Program-made: the position numbers and the translations under genes | In this document: piece by piece, positions 44,052 through 55,776 of the stretch | Layout: each line of letters begins with the position of its first letter | Position numbering within the stretch: position 1 is the first letter of the stretch | The notes under the pieces: model-generated | Databases searched by the model: none | Seen by the model: only the letters and a program-made list of their open reading frames with translations | What the model was told of the DNA's origin: nothing | Origin: Lotus japonicus | Taxonomy: Eukaryota; Streptophyta; Magnoliopsida; Fabales; Fabaceae | Direction of reading: 5' to 3' | Assembly: GCF_012489685.1 (NCBI RefSeq) | Contig: NC_080046.1 | Location: 32,891,763-32,955,762, forward strand | Length of the DNA: 64,000 nucleotides

Positions 44052-46943
44052 ATGGTGAGTCAAACCAGAAGAACTACTGCAGATGCAACCCAGTTCCGTC
44101 ACATGGTAGTTGGTCTAGCAACGGGTCAAAGTGGCCCTGAGAATCCGACACAAGATCAAGGTCAAGCTCAAGAGCAGATTATTCCAATTGCAGAACGGGG
44201 CTGTGCCGTTCACTGCGTATATGTTCCTGAGGAACTTCAAGTCCTGGCAGAATGGAGATTCGACCTCGACAACCTGGCTGCAAATGGGTATGATCTTCGT
44301 CCTGAAGTCCAAGTTCAAGGTTGGGGAAATTACTTCAACAGACTTCGAGGACCGGTGTATGATAAACTGATCAAGGAATTCTGGAAGCACGCCGACTACG
44401 ATGATACTCAGGTGGTATCTCACATTCTTGGAAGAAAGATCATCATCACAGAGAAGTCCTTCGTGAACTTGCTGGGTGCAGACACTGCTTTTGGGTATCG
44501 TTTCCAACTCACGGAATCGAAGCTGAAACCCAGCACCAAGGATACAATCAACAAGGCCCTGTACACCACTTACAAACCGGGCAAGACGAATTACAAGGTG
44601 ATGGACCTTCATCCCAAGCTCAGGATCTGGCACAAAATTTTGCTCCACTGCATAAACCAGAGACCAAAGGGCAGTTCCCCAGACTACATCAACTTCAACC
44701 AGAAGGTGATGTTGTTCTTCATCCAAGACCAGAAGAAGATCTGTCTTCCCTACTTCCTGTTCTCCTATTTGAAGGAATGTATCCGGAAGTCTCGTACCAC
44801 TGCCTCCATCAAGTCAGCGATCAAGTATATTCCCTTCGGGAGACTTTTGTCTGATCTCTTCATTGAGAGTGGCCTCATTCAAGATCTGATAAATGCTGGA
44901 TGCACAGAGGATCTGACCACCATTGTCAGTGATGTCTTCACGGCAAACTCTCTAAAGAAGATGGGCCTAATCAAGAAGAAGATTGCTCCTGCCCATGAAG
45001 ACACATCTTCTGAGATCAGAAGTAAAAGGATGCCTCTGAATGACTACCCTCTGTGGACACAGGCAGACAATCCTGACGCCATTAGGTGCTATGTTGAAGA
45101 CCTAAGGGCTCAAGGATTCGAAATTGATCTCGATGACTTCTTCAGCAGACTGCCACCAGCTCCAGAGTTTCCTTCTCCTCCCAAGAAGAAAGTTCAGAGG
45201 AAGATGATCCTAGAAGAATCTTCTGAGGAGTCAGATGTCCCGCTGATCAAAAAGAAGAAGGCTGGTCAACTCAAGAGAAAGCCAGATGAAACCAGCAAAC
45301 CTGATGATGGTGATGATGGTGATAATGAGGATGGTCCTCCTAAGAAGAAGAAGAAGCAGGTCAGAATTGTGGTGAAGCCTACTCGGGTGGAACCAGCTGC
45401 TGAAGTGATCAGAAGGACTGAACCTCCTGCCAGAGTGACAAGATCATCAGCACTTTCAAGTAAGTCTGCAATTGCTTCTGATGATGATTTGAATTTATTT
45501 GATGCACTCCCCATATCTGCCATGCTCAAACACTCTTCAAATCCCCTCACTCATATTCCTGAATCCCAACCAGCTGCACAAACCACCTCTCCACCACATT
45601 CCCCAAGGTCTTCGTTCTTTCAACCTTCCCCTACTGAAGCACCTCTCTGGAATTTGCTCCAGAACCAACCCTCTAGGTCAGAAGAACCAACCTCTACCAT
45701 TACCATCCCGTACAACCCATTAACTTATGAACCCATCATTCATGAACAACCAGAGCCTACCCAAACAGAACCTGGACCCAGAACCTCTGATCACTCTGTC
45801 CCAAGAGCATCAGAACGACTGGCTCTCAGACCCACGGATACAGACTCTTCCACAGCCTTTACACCTGTATCCTTCCCAACCAATGTTGCTGACTCTTCTC
45901 CCTCCAATAACTCTGAATCCATTAGAAAATTCATGGAGGTCAGAAAAGAAAAGGTGTCTACCTTAGAAGAGTATTATCTCACTTGTCCAAGCCCTAGGAG
46001 ATATCCTGGCCCTAGACCTGAACGTCTAGTTGACCCAGATGAACCTATCTTGGCCAATCCTTTACAAGAGGCAGACCCTTTGGCTCAACAAGCTCACCCT
46101 GCCCCTGACCAACAAGAGCCTATTCAACCAGAACCTGAACCAGAACAATCTGTGTCTAACCAATCCTCGGTTAGATCACCTCATCCTCTGGTTGAAACTT
46201 CAGAACCTCACCTTGGAACCTCTGAACCCAATGCTCAAATGTTTAACATTGGCTCTCCACAAGGTGCCTCTGAAGCTCACAGCAGCAATCACCCAGCCTC
46301 TCCTGAAACCAACCTCTCCATAATTCCTTATACTCACCTCCGACCCACATCTCTCTCTGAGTGCATCAATATTTTCTATCATGAAGCCTCTTTGATGCTA
46401 CGCAATGTGCACGGTCAGACTGACCTCAGTGAGAATGCTGAACGTGTGGCTGATGAGTGGAACAATCTGGGCACTTGGCTAGTGGCTTAAGTTCCAATTA
46501 TGATGCAGCTCCTGCATCCAGAGGGAAGTCAGAGGATTGAGGCTGCAAAGCAAAGGTTTGCTAGAAGGGTGGCTCTTCATGAACAAGAACAGAGACATAA
46601 GCTTCTTGAAGCTATTGAAGAAGCCAAGAGAAAGAAAGCTCAAGCAGAAGAAGCTGCACGTCAAGCAGCGGCTCAAGCTGAACAAGCCAGATTAGAGGCA
46701 GAACGACTTGAGGCTGAGGCTGAAGCCCTTAGATGCCAAGCACTTGCACCAGTAGTGTTTACTCCTGCTGCTTCTGCTTCCATTCCAGATCCTCAAGCTG
46801 CTCAGAATGTTCCTTCCGGTTCTACTCAGTCAAGCTCGTCCAGACTCGACATCATGGAACAGCGTCTTGACACTCATGAATCCATGCTAATTGAAATGAA
46901 GCACATGATGATGGAACTTCTGCGTCGAACTGATAAACCCTAG
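44052..46943 (+). pseudogene. SIRE copy 2 ORF2 (envelope-like) with a premature stop
   Basis: Same layout as copy 1 ORF2, starting MVSQTRRTT. It includes the WGNYFNRLRGPVYDKLIKEF domain, a basic stretch PPKKKKKQVRI, a Pro/Ser-rich middle and a coiled coil with the C-terminal MEQRLDTHESM helix. A TAA at 46488-46490 replaces the Gln codon of copy 1; the frame then continues unchanged to 46943. Surrounding bases also differ by substitution, so this stop looks like a true mutation rather than an indel artefact. The product would lack about 150 C-terminal residues, including the coiled coil. Confidence 0.82.
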
Positions 46944-47142
46944 TTTTAGGATCTCTTCGCTTTTCTTTTTCTTTAACGTTGTTTTATTTTTGTTAACTTC
47001 TGTTTCTTTTCATTTAATTATTCTACTTTGTTCGTTTGTGATTATCTATGCATATCTATATATATTTTTGTCACATGTGTTTGCAAAAATCTTTTTATTC
47101 ATAATCTCTTTATGTTTACATCATACATTCTTTCCATAAAGT

Positions 47143-47535
47143 CTAGAATGGAGAATCCCTCCTCATTCTTCTGCACTCCTGGCGCTGCTCTGACCTATCC
47201 TTCTCCAGACGCTCCAGTGCATGCTGGATGTTGTTGAGCCTGTTCTTTAGCTCATCCCTCTCCAGAATCTCTTCTGAAGTCTTGAGCTTCTCTTCCAAAC
47301 TCTCTTTTTCTTCCAGCAGCTTGAGTTCAAGCCGGCTGAGTTCTTGCACCTCCTCCACGAAGGCAAGAAATTCCCTCAGGTCTCTCTTCAACTCTGGACG
47401 CAGGTCCTCCTCCAGCAGTGTCCGTGTTAGCTCCGAGATGGTCGTTGTACCCTCTGGATGCCTGATGTTAAGGAACAAGTCCTCCTCGAAGGCCTTCTTC
47501 CTCAGCTCTTCTAGTGCTACGATGTATGATGCCAT
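47143..47535 (-). CDS. Antisense coiled-coil ORF of SIRE copy 2 (130 aa)
   Basis: Starts MASYIVALEELRKKAFEED and ends RRMRRDSPF; same length as 38887-39279 with no insertion or deletion, although the neighbouring pol and ORF2 frames of this copy are broken. The best kept blocks are FLNIRHP, TLLEEDL and EQRQECRRMR; the middle varies most but keeps its charged, coiled-coil character (LLEEKESLEEKLKTSEEIL). The family is unknown to me. A TATA box lies 56 bp upstream. It may be an element-encoded accessory protein or a captured host fragment; chance antisense openness is less likely given conservation in both copies. Confidence 0.7.
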   Translation of the reverse strand: MASYIVALEELRKKAFEEDLFLNIRHPEGTTTISELTRTLLEEDLRPELKRDLREFLAFVEEVQELSRLELKLLEEKESLEEKLKTSEEILERDELKNRLNNIQHALERLEKDRSEQRQECRRMRRDSPF

Positions 47536-47590
47536 TTTTTTTCCTTACTGAAAATTGTTCGAGGTGTGAAGCTTACTTCTCTCTCCAACG

Positions 47591-47599
47591 CTTTATATA
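47591..47599 (-). promoter_or_regulatory. TATA box for the antisense ORF of SIRE copy 2
   Basis: The minus strand reads CCTATATAAAGCG, 56 bp before the ATG at 47535, in the position of the copy 1 TATA box. Confidence 0.5.
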
Positions 47600-47786
47600 G
47601 GCTTCACTTTCTCTCTGAAAGTTAATGCTCCTACAGTTTCTCGAGGTTAAGTTCTTGGTAACTGACCCTTCTCTTTACTCCCTTGACCGGTGGTAAACGT
47701 TCTTCTCCTGCATTAATTCTTCTATTTATTTCGCCTAACTCTGATTCTTGCATCGTTTTCATTTTCTTTAAACTTAGACCTTCTCT

Positions 47787-48340
47787 AAGGGGGAGTACCT
47801 TGTACTTCAAGCTAAGTTTTTCACACCCCAAGCTTTTTGCTTATGACAAAAAGGGGGAGTAAACCCAGTTTTTGATGTGTAAGATGTGTTAGTGTGATTT
47901 ATTTTTTCTTTTGGAGAATTTAAGAGTTCCACCTTCATGACCATAGATGTGTCACTGGGCAAATACAAGGAATACATTTCACTTCTTCTGAAGTGATTCA
48001 AGTTGACTCTGATACCCAAGACTCTGATACCTTGTCCGTGACTCTGATTACTTATGCCCTCTGATTACTCGATTTTCATCTATGTCATAAGTTTTTCACT
48101 CTGAACTCTTATATCATTTAGCTCAGAATCTAGACTTTACTAACGTTTTCATCAAGTATTAGATTCAGGGGGAGCTAAGCTCAGAATCAAGCAGTGACTT
48201 GAATTCAGAATGAGCAAGATAAACTATTCACATCAGGATAAGTCTTATTCTATATCTCTAAACTCTGAGTGAATTCAGTTTAATGTTTAAGAATTGTTCA
48301 TCAAAAATCTTAGTTTTGTCATCATCAAAAAGGGGGAGAT
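47787..48340 (+). other. Polypurine motifs of SIRE copy 2
   Basis: AAGGGGGAG at 47787-47795, AAAAAGGGGGAGT at about 47848-47860, CAGGGGGAG at 48167-48175 and AAAAAGGGGGAGAT at 48327-48340. The last adjoins the LTR and is the likely plus-strand primer; the others match the multiple polypurine tracts known in Sireviruses. Confidence 0.75.
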
Positions 48341-49548
48341 TGTAAGATCAAGTTTTGATCTAGTAGTACAACTCTATGTTTTGATGATTACAAGTTAACC
48401 TTTTGATATGAACAATTGTGGTACTCTAACGTGTTTTTCTGAGTGTGCTATTTACAGGCTCTGACCTCAACTCAATCTCACACAAATCAGAAGCACTGTG
48501 TATAAATAGCAACCCAAGCAATGCTTTCGCATTCACCATGTTCAGTATGAACAGTGGAAAAGCTTCAGAAGTTCTGAAGTTATACAAACTCTGATGTGGA
48601 CTCAGTCACTAGAAGCTCTGAAGATCCAGAAAGTCTGATAACCAAGAAACACTGAAGGCTCAGATATTCTGATGGTGTAGAAGACTCTGAAGATCCAGAA
48701 GCTGATTAGTGAAATTCTGTTGTCCAGAAGCAAGATACTCTGAAGACCATGTTCTTCCCTCTGAGTTCAGAATCAGAAGAAACAATGGTCAGAGGATCTG
48801 GGCTTTCCCTCTGACTCTGATCAACCGGCTTCACAAGTTCCAATATGAAGCATTCCCCTGATCAGAAGTCTCCTAGGTTTAAAGGTCAAGTCGCTATCCA
48901 AGTACAAAAGCAACTGTACCTTCCTGACGACCTACCTAACAGTCTCAGACACAGCAGAAGCTGGATTTTCCAGAACTGCCCTCCAACGGTAGCATTTCCC
49001 ATGCAACGCTCAACCCTAATCCTTGGAGTATATAAAGAGGCTGAAGACTGAAAGAAACGGCTAGAAGCATTCACATACGCGCAAGACAAACTTAAATTCT
49101 TCTAAGCTTTCTTTCATCTGAAATTCATTGAGTTTACTATTAGCTTTTTAGAAGCAAATCTCTTGTAAACAATTCTTTGATAAACAGTTTGTTTAGTTCC
49201 TTTAGGAGATCAAGGTTGATCGGATCCTAGAGAAGACTAAGAGAGTGAATCTTAGTGTGAGCTAAGTCAGTGTAATTATTAGTCACTTGTAGGTTTCAAG
49301 TGCAGTTGTAACTCTTACCTGATTAGTGGATTGCCTTCATTCTAAGAAGGAAGAAATCACCTTAACGGGTGGACTGGAGTAGCTTGAGTGATTTATCAAG
49401 TGAACCAGGATAAAATCCTTGTGTGCTTTTCTATCTCTTATCTTTAGCACTTAAGTTCTCGAAATATTTGTCAAAATCTTTAAGGTGGAAGTTTTATACT
49501 GAAAACGTTATTCAAACCCCCCCCTTTCTACCGTTTTTCATACCTTCA
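48341..49548 (+). repeat. 3' LTR of SIRE copy 2 (1208 bp)
   Basis: TGTAAGATCAAG to CATACCTTCA, collinear with 29834-31047 with scattered substitutions and small indels. The divergence between them is clearly greater than in pol, as expected if they are LTRs of two different insertions. Confidence 0.92.
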
Positions 49549-49996
49549 CCGGGAAGCTTCACTGAGGCGTGAGACTTCGTGAAAGCATGGAACTTCACTG
49601 AAGCGTGAGACTTCGTGAAAGTGTGTAGGCTTCACTGAGGCGTGAGACTTCGTGAAAGCAGAAACTTCACTGAGGCGGGAGACCTCGTGGAGACGGGAAC
49701 CTTCGCTGAAGCGGGAGAATTTGCGGAGGCGTACACCTTTGCTGAAGCAGGAGACTTTGCGGAGGCGTGCAACTTCACTGAAGCGTGAGACTTCGTGAAG
49801 GTGTGGAACTTTATTGAAGCGGGAGACTTCATGAAGGCGCGAAACTTCACTGAAGCGTGAGACTTCGTGAATGCGTGAAAATTCACTGAAGCGTGAGACT
49901 TCGTGAATGTGTGAGATTTCACTGAAGCGTGAGACTTCGTGAAAGCGTAAGACCCCATTGAAGCGTGAGACTTCATGGAAGCGTGAGATTTCATCG
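49549..49996. repeat. 36-bp minisatellite, about 12 units
   Basis: Units are variants of CTTCACTGAAGCGTGAGACTTCGTG plus about 11 bases. The minus strand reads as an open repeat peptide of 12 residues per unit (KSHASV...), a by-product of the repeat rather than a gene. A shorter array of the same unit is at 58262-58405. Confidence 0.85.
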
Positions 49997-50967
49997 TCGT
50001 TTACCCTAGGGCAATGACAGGGAACATTTGTTTAGTTGGACACGTGTGCGTTGGGAGGACAATACATTGTTTGACTAACCTTATCACCTAACTTCATATG
50101 TTGAGATTTTGATGATTTGATATTGGTGATCATCGTTATGTTATTTGTGGAATTGTTGAGATATTGAATATTGTGTTTTTACTAGAGATTCGATAACATG
50201 CCATGTATATACCTTAGGGTAGGCAATGCAGAATTTATATGTATATATACAACATATATATATATACCCCTTATTCTTCACATGTTGCTTGTATTATCTA
50301 TCATATTCTGTGAGTTGACCCTCGCGCCTTGGCTTTGTGTGTATGGTTGTGTTTGGGCGGTCGGCCTGCTGCCAGACGTTTAACAGTTGATTCGTGATGG
50401 TTCGTCGTTCGGGGAGGACCCGGAGCGAAATGACTACTACTGAGCCTTCGACGTGGACCCGGACTTTTTGCAGGATCGGATGAGAGTCGATGTTAGGGGT
50501 GTAGTATATGGGGTTTTGTTGTCACAGCTCTGATTTTCATTTCTTATTTTGGGGCAGGGTAGGTCCCCGACTATTAGCTTTTTGTGTGGTTCTCTTCCAT
50601 GAGGATCACAGGGAGTTTGTCGGACGTAGGTGGTCCTTCGGAGGACGTTTTGGGCTGACTTACTTTCTTGGAAGACTGTATTTATAAAACTCATGACTCT
50701 ATCTATGGGTCGCACTTGTTTGCCGTTGGGCAATACCTTTAGTTATTTGATGTTACATTCCGTCACTTGAGGACACTCGTGACGAAGTTTTTAGTTGCAG
50801 CGAGAGCTGTACTTATATTGTATATTAATCGCTGTTAATTGCGATTGGGTTGAGTCTTCTTTTCGACAAGTCTTTTTATTTGAACAAAACGAAAAAAAAA
50901 TACCTGCTTTTCCGCTTTATTTTATTTTTGAGTTACTAAAGTGACACCCGGAAATCGGGGCGTTACA
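49549..50967 (+). repeat. 5' LTR of the Tekay-like element, 5'-truncated
   Basis: Ends GGGGCGTTACA just before the primer site. The left part is the 36-bp tandem array. The middle (GTTGACCCTCGCG at 50314, CTTTTTGTGTG at about 50577) matches 59068 and 59389 in the second LTR. Confidence 0.75.
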
Positions 50968-51179
50968 TTGTGGTATCAGAGCTTGTCGAGTCTTTCGGGA
51001 GTCTTTGGGGAATAGGTCTTCTGTGCTAGGTTGTGTGACTCTGTAAAGAGTAAACAATTGATTGTCTGCCAAGCGATCTTCGCTTTAATTGATTGAAGTT
51101 GCTACCTAATCATATTGTTTAGCTATGCATAATACTATCTTATGATTGGTACTGACTGTTTGCTAAACGAATACAGAAC

Positions 51180-52221
51180 ATGGTGAACGCGAACCAACTT
51201 GCTGAGATGGTGGCCACTTTGGTCCAAGCAATGACTGTACAAACGAATGACAATGCACATAGGCGTGCTGCTGAGGATGCACGTGAGCTACACCGGCTTC
51301 AGAGGGAAGCAGCCCTGGACCAGAACAGGGGACTGAATGATTTTAGAAGGCAGGATCCACCCAAGTTCACGGGTGGGACTGACCCGGACAATGCAGATCT
51401 ATGGATCCAAGAGATTGAGAAGATTTTCGAAGTACTGCAGACGGCGGAGGGGGCCAAGGTGGGCCTGGCAACTTATCTACTGCTGGGCGATGCTGAGTAC
51501 TGGTGGAGGGGTACCAGAGGAATTATGGAAGCTAACAACGAAGAGGTGAATTGGAACTCTTTTCGTGCTGCATTTCTAGAGAAGTACTTTCCAACTAGCG
51601 CTCGAGACGAGCGGGAGGCACAATTTCTGACCCTTTGTCAAGGGAGCATGACCATACCTGAGTATGCTTCCAAACTGGAATCATTGGCTAAGCACTTCCA
51701 GTTTTTCAACAACCATGTTGATGAACGCTACATGTGTAAGCGATTTCTGAATGGGCTGAGAGCAGACATCGAAGATTTAGTGAGGCCATTGGGGATTATG
51801 AGGTTTCAAGCTTTGGTTGAGAAGGCCACCGAGGTGGAGCTGATGAAGAATAGGAGGATGGACCGGGCTGGAACTGGGGGACCAATGAGGTCGAGTTCCC
51901 GAAGCTATCAAGGAAAAGGAAAATTTCAGATGGAGAAGCCTTATCAGCGTCCTGTGGGGGAAAGGTTTACCCCAGGATCGTACAAGCCTATGGTTGCGGC
52001 TGCTGCTGGAGGAACGGGAAACCAGATTGCAACCCAAGACGTGGAATGCTTCAGGTGTGGAAAGTTGGGGCACTATGCAAGTGCGTGCTCAGAATCGAGG
52101 CCCAAATCAACCGGGGCACAACGCCAGTCAGTGTAGGGCACCCAAGGCGGAGCCGTCTGTCAATGCTGCAAGGGGAAAGCACCCTGCTGCTAGAGGAAGA
52201 GTTTATATCATGGACGGTTAG
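51180..52221 (+). pseudogene. Tekay-like gag, 3' end frameshifted
   Basis: ATG 51180 opens a frame of 318 codons: MVNANQLAEMVATLVQAM, PPKFTGGTDPDNADLWIQEI, YLLLGDAEYWWRGTRG, FLEKYFPTSARDEREAQFL and a zinc knuckle CFRCGKLGHYASAC (about 52050-52090). This is the retrotransposon Gag domain typical of Gypsy chromoviruses. The frame ends at 52136, but related sequence continues in another frame (NASQCRAPKAEPSVNAARG) to a stop at 52221. A deletion across the second half of the Cys-rich segment is the simplest cause. The Gag core could still be made. Confidence 0.82.
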
Positions 52222-53495
52222 CCAGAGGTGAGCGCAATAACGATGGTAACCTTCTAACTATTCTTTCTCATTCTAGTACAACATGCTCTTCATTACTCTC
52301 GTAGAATGTGCAACACACCTAACTTACTTATACCGTTTAAGCTTTGACCTTATAGTTAATACACCTATTAAGACTTTATTTGACGGTTACTCGTGTTTAA
52401 ACTATAGAAGTTACACGAGGTTTAGAATGACACGCTAAGCCTAGAAAGTAGTCTCGCACCGATGCGTTTATAAGGAAGCTAGAAGCTGAAGAATGAATCT
52501 TAGAGAAATTCCTTATGGGCAGTATACGTGTTATGTTGAGGGTGTGTGGTTCCATAGCGGAATCGTTAGGGACTTGATATCAGGATATTTGTGGTTACTG
52601 AATGTTAGGAACTCATTGACTGTTCCAGTGGGTTTTTCTAAATTTCCACCTTCGATGTATTAGGCCTGATCAACTTAATATTGAGGGGATGATATTCGGA
52701 ATCACAGCTGGCTATGGACTTTGATAGAAGGATTGGTAAGATTAACTTGATTGGATCGAAGATTAGTCGAGTTTGGGAGGAAAAGTTCGCATTAAGTATT
52801 AGTTTTCTTGCGAAGGAGATATAGTTTTAAGAAATGGATATTCATTTAAGAAGTATTGAAGAATTAAATGACATTAGAGGTCCAAACTTGGAAAAGGTTT
52901 AGGTTTTAAGTCTATGAATTTTTGTCTAAAGTGCGTAGGACTCGAAGTTTGTCAGAATTTGATTGAGAGATTAAGAAGTTGATTGACGAAATGGTGATTA
53001 AGTTACAAAAAGGGAAAGTGTTAGTATTAAGATGAATACTTGAGGTTGTCATATTTGGACAAGTTGCTTAACGTCTAAGAGTGAATGGAACTTTGTTATG
53101 GATTTTGATGATGCATGCTAGGGTTAGCAAGTGAATTCAACTAAGTTGAATGAGAATCCTAGGGCTAAGGTTGACCTAGTAAGCTGAGACTCATGTACAC
53201 TTAAGAGATTTAGTGGTTACGATAACAGTTAAATCTCGGGAGGTTGAAGGATCAGATGATAAAATAACTAGTTAGGTCCCTTGAGATATAGTATAAGTTG
53301 ATCTTCAAGGGGATAAGTCTAGTGATGTACTAGGTATTAAGGCTCAAGTCGAGATTTAATTTGAATGGTGACTAAGTAGAAGATTGATTTCATGGTGCTA
53401 TATGGGAGCTAGAGTAAGAGACCAAGGAATAATATTCGGAGTTTTTGCTGAACCCTAAGTTTCGAGGACGAAACTTTCTTTTTGGAGGGTAGTAA
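52222..53495. other. Pol-less internal region of the Tekay-like element
   Basis: About 1.3 kb without an open frame and with no recognisable protease, RT or integrase block. It ends in TTTCGAGGACGAAACTTTC and a purine-rich tract (GGAGGGTAGTAA, 53484-53495) before the 3' LTR. GAGGACGAA near the 3' end is commonly seen after the integrase of Gypsy elements, so the region is probably a deletion scar. Confidence 0.6.
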
Positions 53496-55776
53496 TGTGA
53501 GACCCAAGTTTTTAAGTTTGGAATAAACCGAATAAAATTTCTTTTCACGATTAAATCGATGTAACGTGAAGGAAAAACCTGAACCAGTGCTTATTGAATG
53601 GAATCAATATGTGAAGGAGAAAGTTCAGGAGAAAAATCTAAGGATTGTATCAAAGTCGATAAACGTTATAGCACGACTAATATTCGCATTAAACCTAGGA
53701 CAAGAACCTTAGGAAAAAAAAAAACTAAGTTCCACCCTTGGAACACTATAGGAATAAATTCCAAAAATCTTCTAGAGGAATATAAGACTTTCTCTTATTC
53801 CTTTCCATAACAAGCGTTTCGATACGAAACCATGGAATGTACGAACGACAAATTCCAATGCTCGGATGTTTGCCGAAACCGAAACCCTGATAGTTCAGAA
53901 ACCCTAAAATCAACGAACGATGAATACTTTTTCTATTCGGAGCTTCAAATAAAGATTTCATCCGCGAATGCCCACTCTAATCGACGTTCCAGATCTTTCT
54001 TCAGAAGGAAGTTTCTGCATCCGAGGTCAAAATCATAAAGTGCATAAAGTGCATTTTAAGCCGGTACACATTAAAAAACAAGCCTCGAAAACCAAAAATC
54101 ATACTGATATTTCTTTGAAGAATTAGAAGATTCAGCGGGAAGAATATCGTGTCTAAAATACGTTGGAATCAGTAGGAAAAATCGGAATCGCGAAATTCTC
54201 ATTTTTCCGCATTTTCCATTTCCTATATATAGTATGAAAAATCAAAAAAAATCAAAAAAAAAAAATCACAAACTCACACACACGGCCGAGAGCTTCTTGG
54301 AGGAATGGAGGAAAAGTTATTTTTTTTCAATTCTTGACCGATCGTCGTTTCGTTCGTTGCTACGCGTAGACCTCGAGGTACTGATGCTTTTCCCTACCTC
54401 TGATCGTAAATTCTGTCACTTTTCTCTATGTTTTTCTGTGCTCAATGTTTTGAGCCTATTGTAAAACTGTCCAAATAAGCTGATTTTGGTGTCTAAACTT
54501 ATTGCCTACGTGTTCTAGAGCGTGAATATCCGGTTGTTTTCTGCTGAATGTCGCCGAAATGCCGCCGGGATCAATTTTTGTTGGAAAAACCCATTTCTGG
54601 GTAAAGTTCCGTTCTTTAAGCTGAAAATTCACGACTGAGCTTAGCTTTAGAAGGATTAGTTGTTATAAATGTCGTTAGGATCGATCCCATCCAATTTGTT
54701 TTTCGAAATTCCAATTTTGAAATTCTGAGCTGAAAATAATGACCAAAATACCCCTGCGACAGTTTTCGACCCGATAATTTTTCTGAGAGTTTCCCTGGCC
54801 TAGATATCGCCTAAGAATACCTAGGAATTGATTTAGATCGAAGAAAAAGTTCGAAAACCCTATTTTCCATAGTGGCCGAAACCTATTTAATTGGGTACCG
54901 TGTCCAAAAATAATGTTTGGGTCTCTATGACCTGAGCCATTGCGTAGCTCTTTGAATTGTCGAAATTTTGGCGCCGGTTTCGTGTCATTCCGAGTTCTGT
55001 AGCTCGAGTTATGCACGTTTTAGCGAATAAGGTGTTTTGTACAAAACTTGAATCGAGTCAAAACTCATCCATTCGGGGGAAGCCCTTCTATTCGTGCCTA
55101 AATGTTGTACTCTGAAGCTTCTTGAGCTTTGTCTAACGTTAGTTAGTATTGTTTCGATTGTACTGACTTATTTTGATTGATTTTTGCTTTGTTTGCTCTA
55201 AGGTTCGTTTGTGGAAACCTTGGACTTGACTGAGCAAGCTTGTGAGCGAGACTTGCACCGCGAGACTAGAACAACTCGAGGTGAGGGCAACTTACCTTGC
55301 TAGATAATGTTTTAGGCGTCGTTGAATTCGACTTGATTTATTGTTTATGCACTTGATTGTGATTGACTGGGAAATGTTTTCTGAGGCTTCGGCTGACAAT
55401 GTTGAATATTTATCGTTTTGATTTGCCATTGATTGATTCATATGCTGTACCTGCTAAATGGATAATCATAGGCTATGTGAATACTTGTGCACATGATTTG
55501 CTGGATTATATTGATTATACTGTGCAATTATACGAATATTTGTGGAACGTCAGAGTGTGGGGAAACGGGTAGTTATGCCATACTCAAGATGAGAATTTGG
55601 GAAAGTTTGACGGGATGAATGGAGGTTCGGGCCTTGTTATTGTGTTAATGGATCGAGACCTTCTCTGGGAATTACTTGGGATGTTGGGATCTTTTAAACT
55701 CATAAGGTTAGAGATAAACCTAAATGGAAACTATTTTACAAGGAAAATTCATAATACACTAAACAACCTCTGAACC
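53496..55776 (+). repeat. 3' LTR of the Tekay-like element, interrupted
   Basis: Starts TGTGAGACCCAAG directly after the polypurine tract. It aligns with 55951 to about 58085 (for example AAGGAGAAAGTTCAGGA, CAAAATACCCCTGCGACAG, TTTTCTGAGGCTTCGGCTGA) at clearly reduced identity. It stops matching where the inverted Tat-LTR fragment begins. Confidence 0.75.

Larger units (their letters stand above)
39991..49548 (+). mobile_element. SIRE-type Copia copy 2, 5' end lost in the gap
   Basis: From 40519 on it aligns throughout with copy 1: pol, ORF2, antisense ORF, polypurine motifs, then a 3' LTR (48341-49548). Pol is nearly identical to copy 1, ORF2 is more diverged, and the antisense ORF more still. 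Its 3' LTR ends within the 36-bp repeat region of a Tekay-like LTR. The base next to it (CCGGG) does not match the 5-bp flank of copy 1's 5' LTR (TTAGC), so the two outer LTRs do not belong to one insertion. Confidence 0.88.
49549..55776 (+). mobile_element. Tekay-like Ty3/Gypsy derivative with gag only
   Basis: A truncated 5' LTR (49549-50967), primer site TGGTATCAGAGC (50971-50982), a gag frame, about 1.3 kb without coding sense, a purine-rich GGAGGGTAGTAA and then a 3' LTR starting TGTGAGACCC (53496). LTR ends (TGTRAG...CGTTACA), Gag type and LTR length (over 3 kb in the better copy at 55951) resemble the Del/Tekay chromovirus group. Protease, RT, RNase H and integrase are absent, so it is a non-autonomous or deletion derivative. 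The 5' LTR start is cut by the SIRE LTR and the 3' LTR is interrupted at about 55776. Confidence 0.72.

Noticed and set aside
49632..49994. Minus-strand 120-codon frame with repeated KSHASV-type peptide
   Set aside because: It is a by-product of the 36-bp minisatellite, whose unit is a multiple of three; no start context or non-repeat sequence supports a gene.
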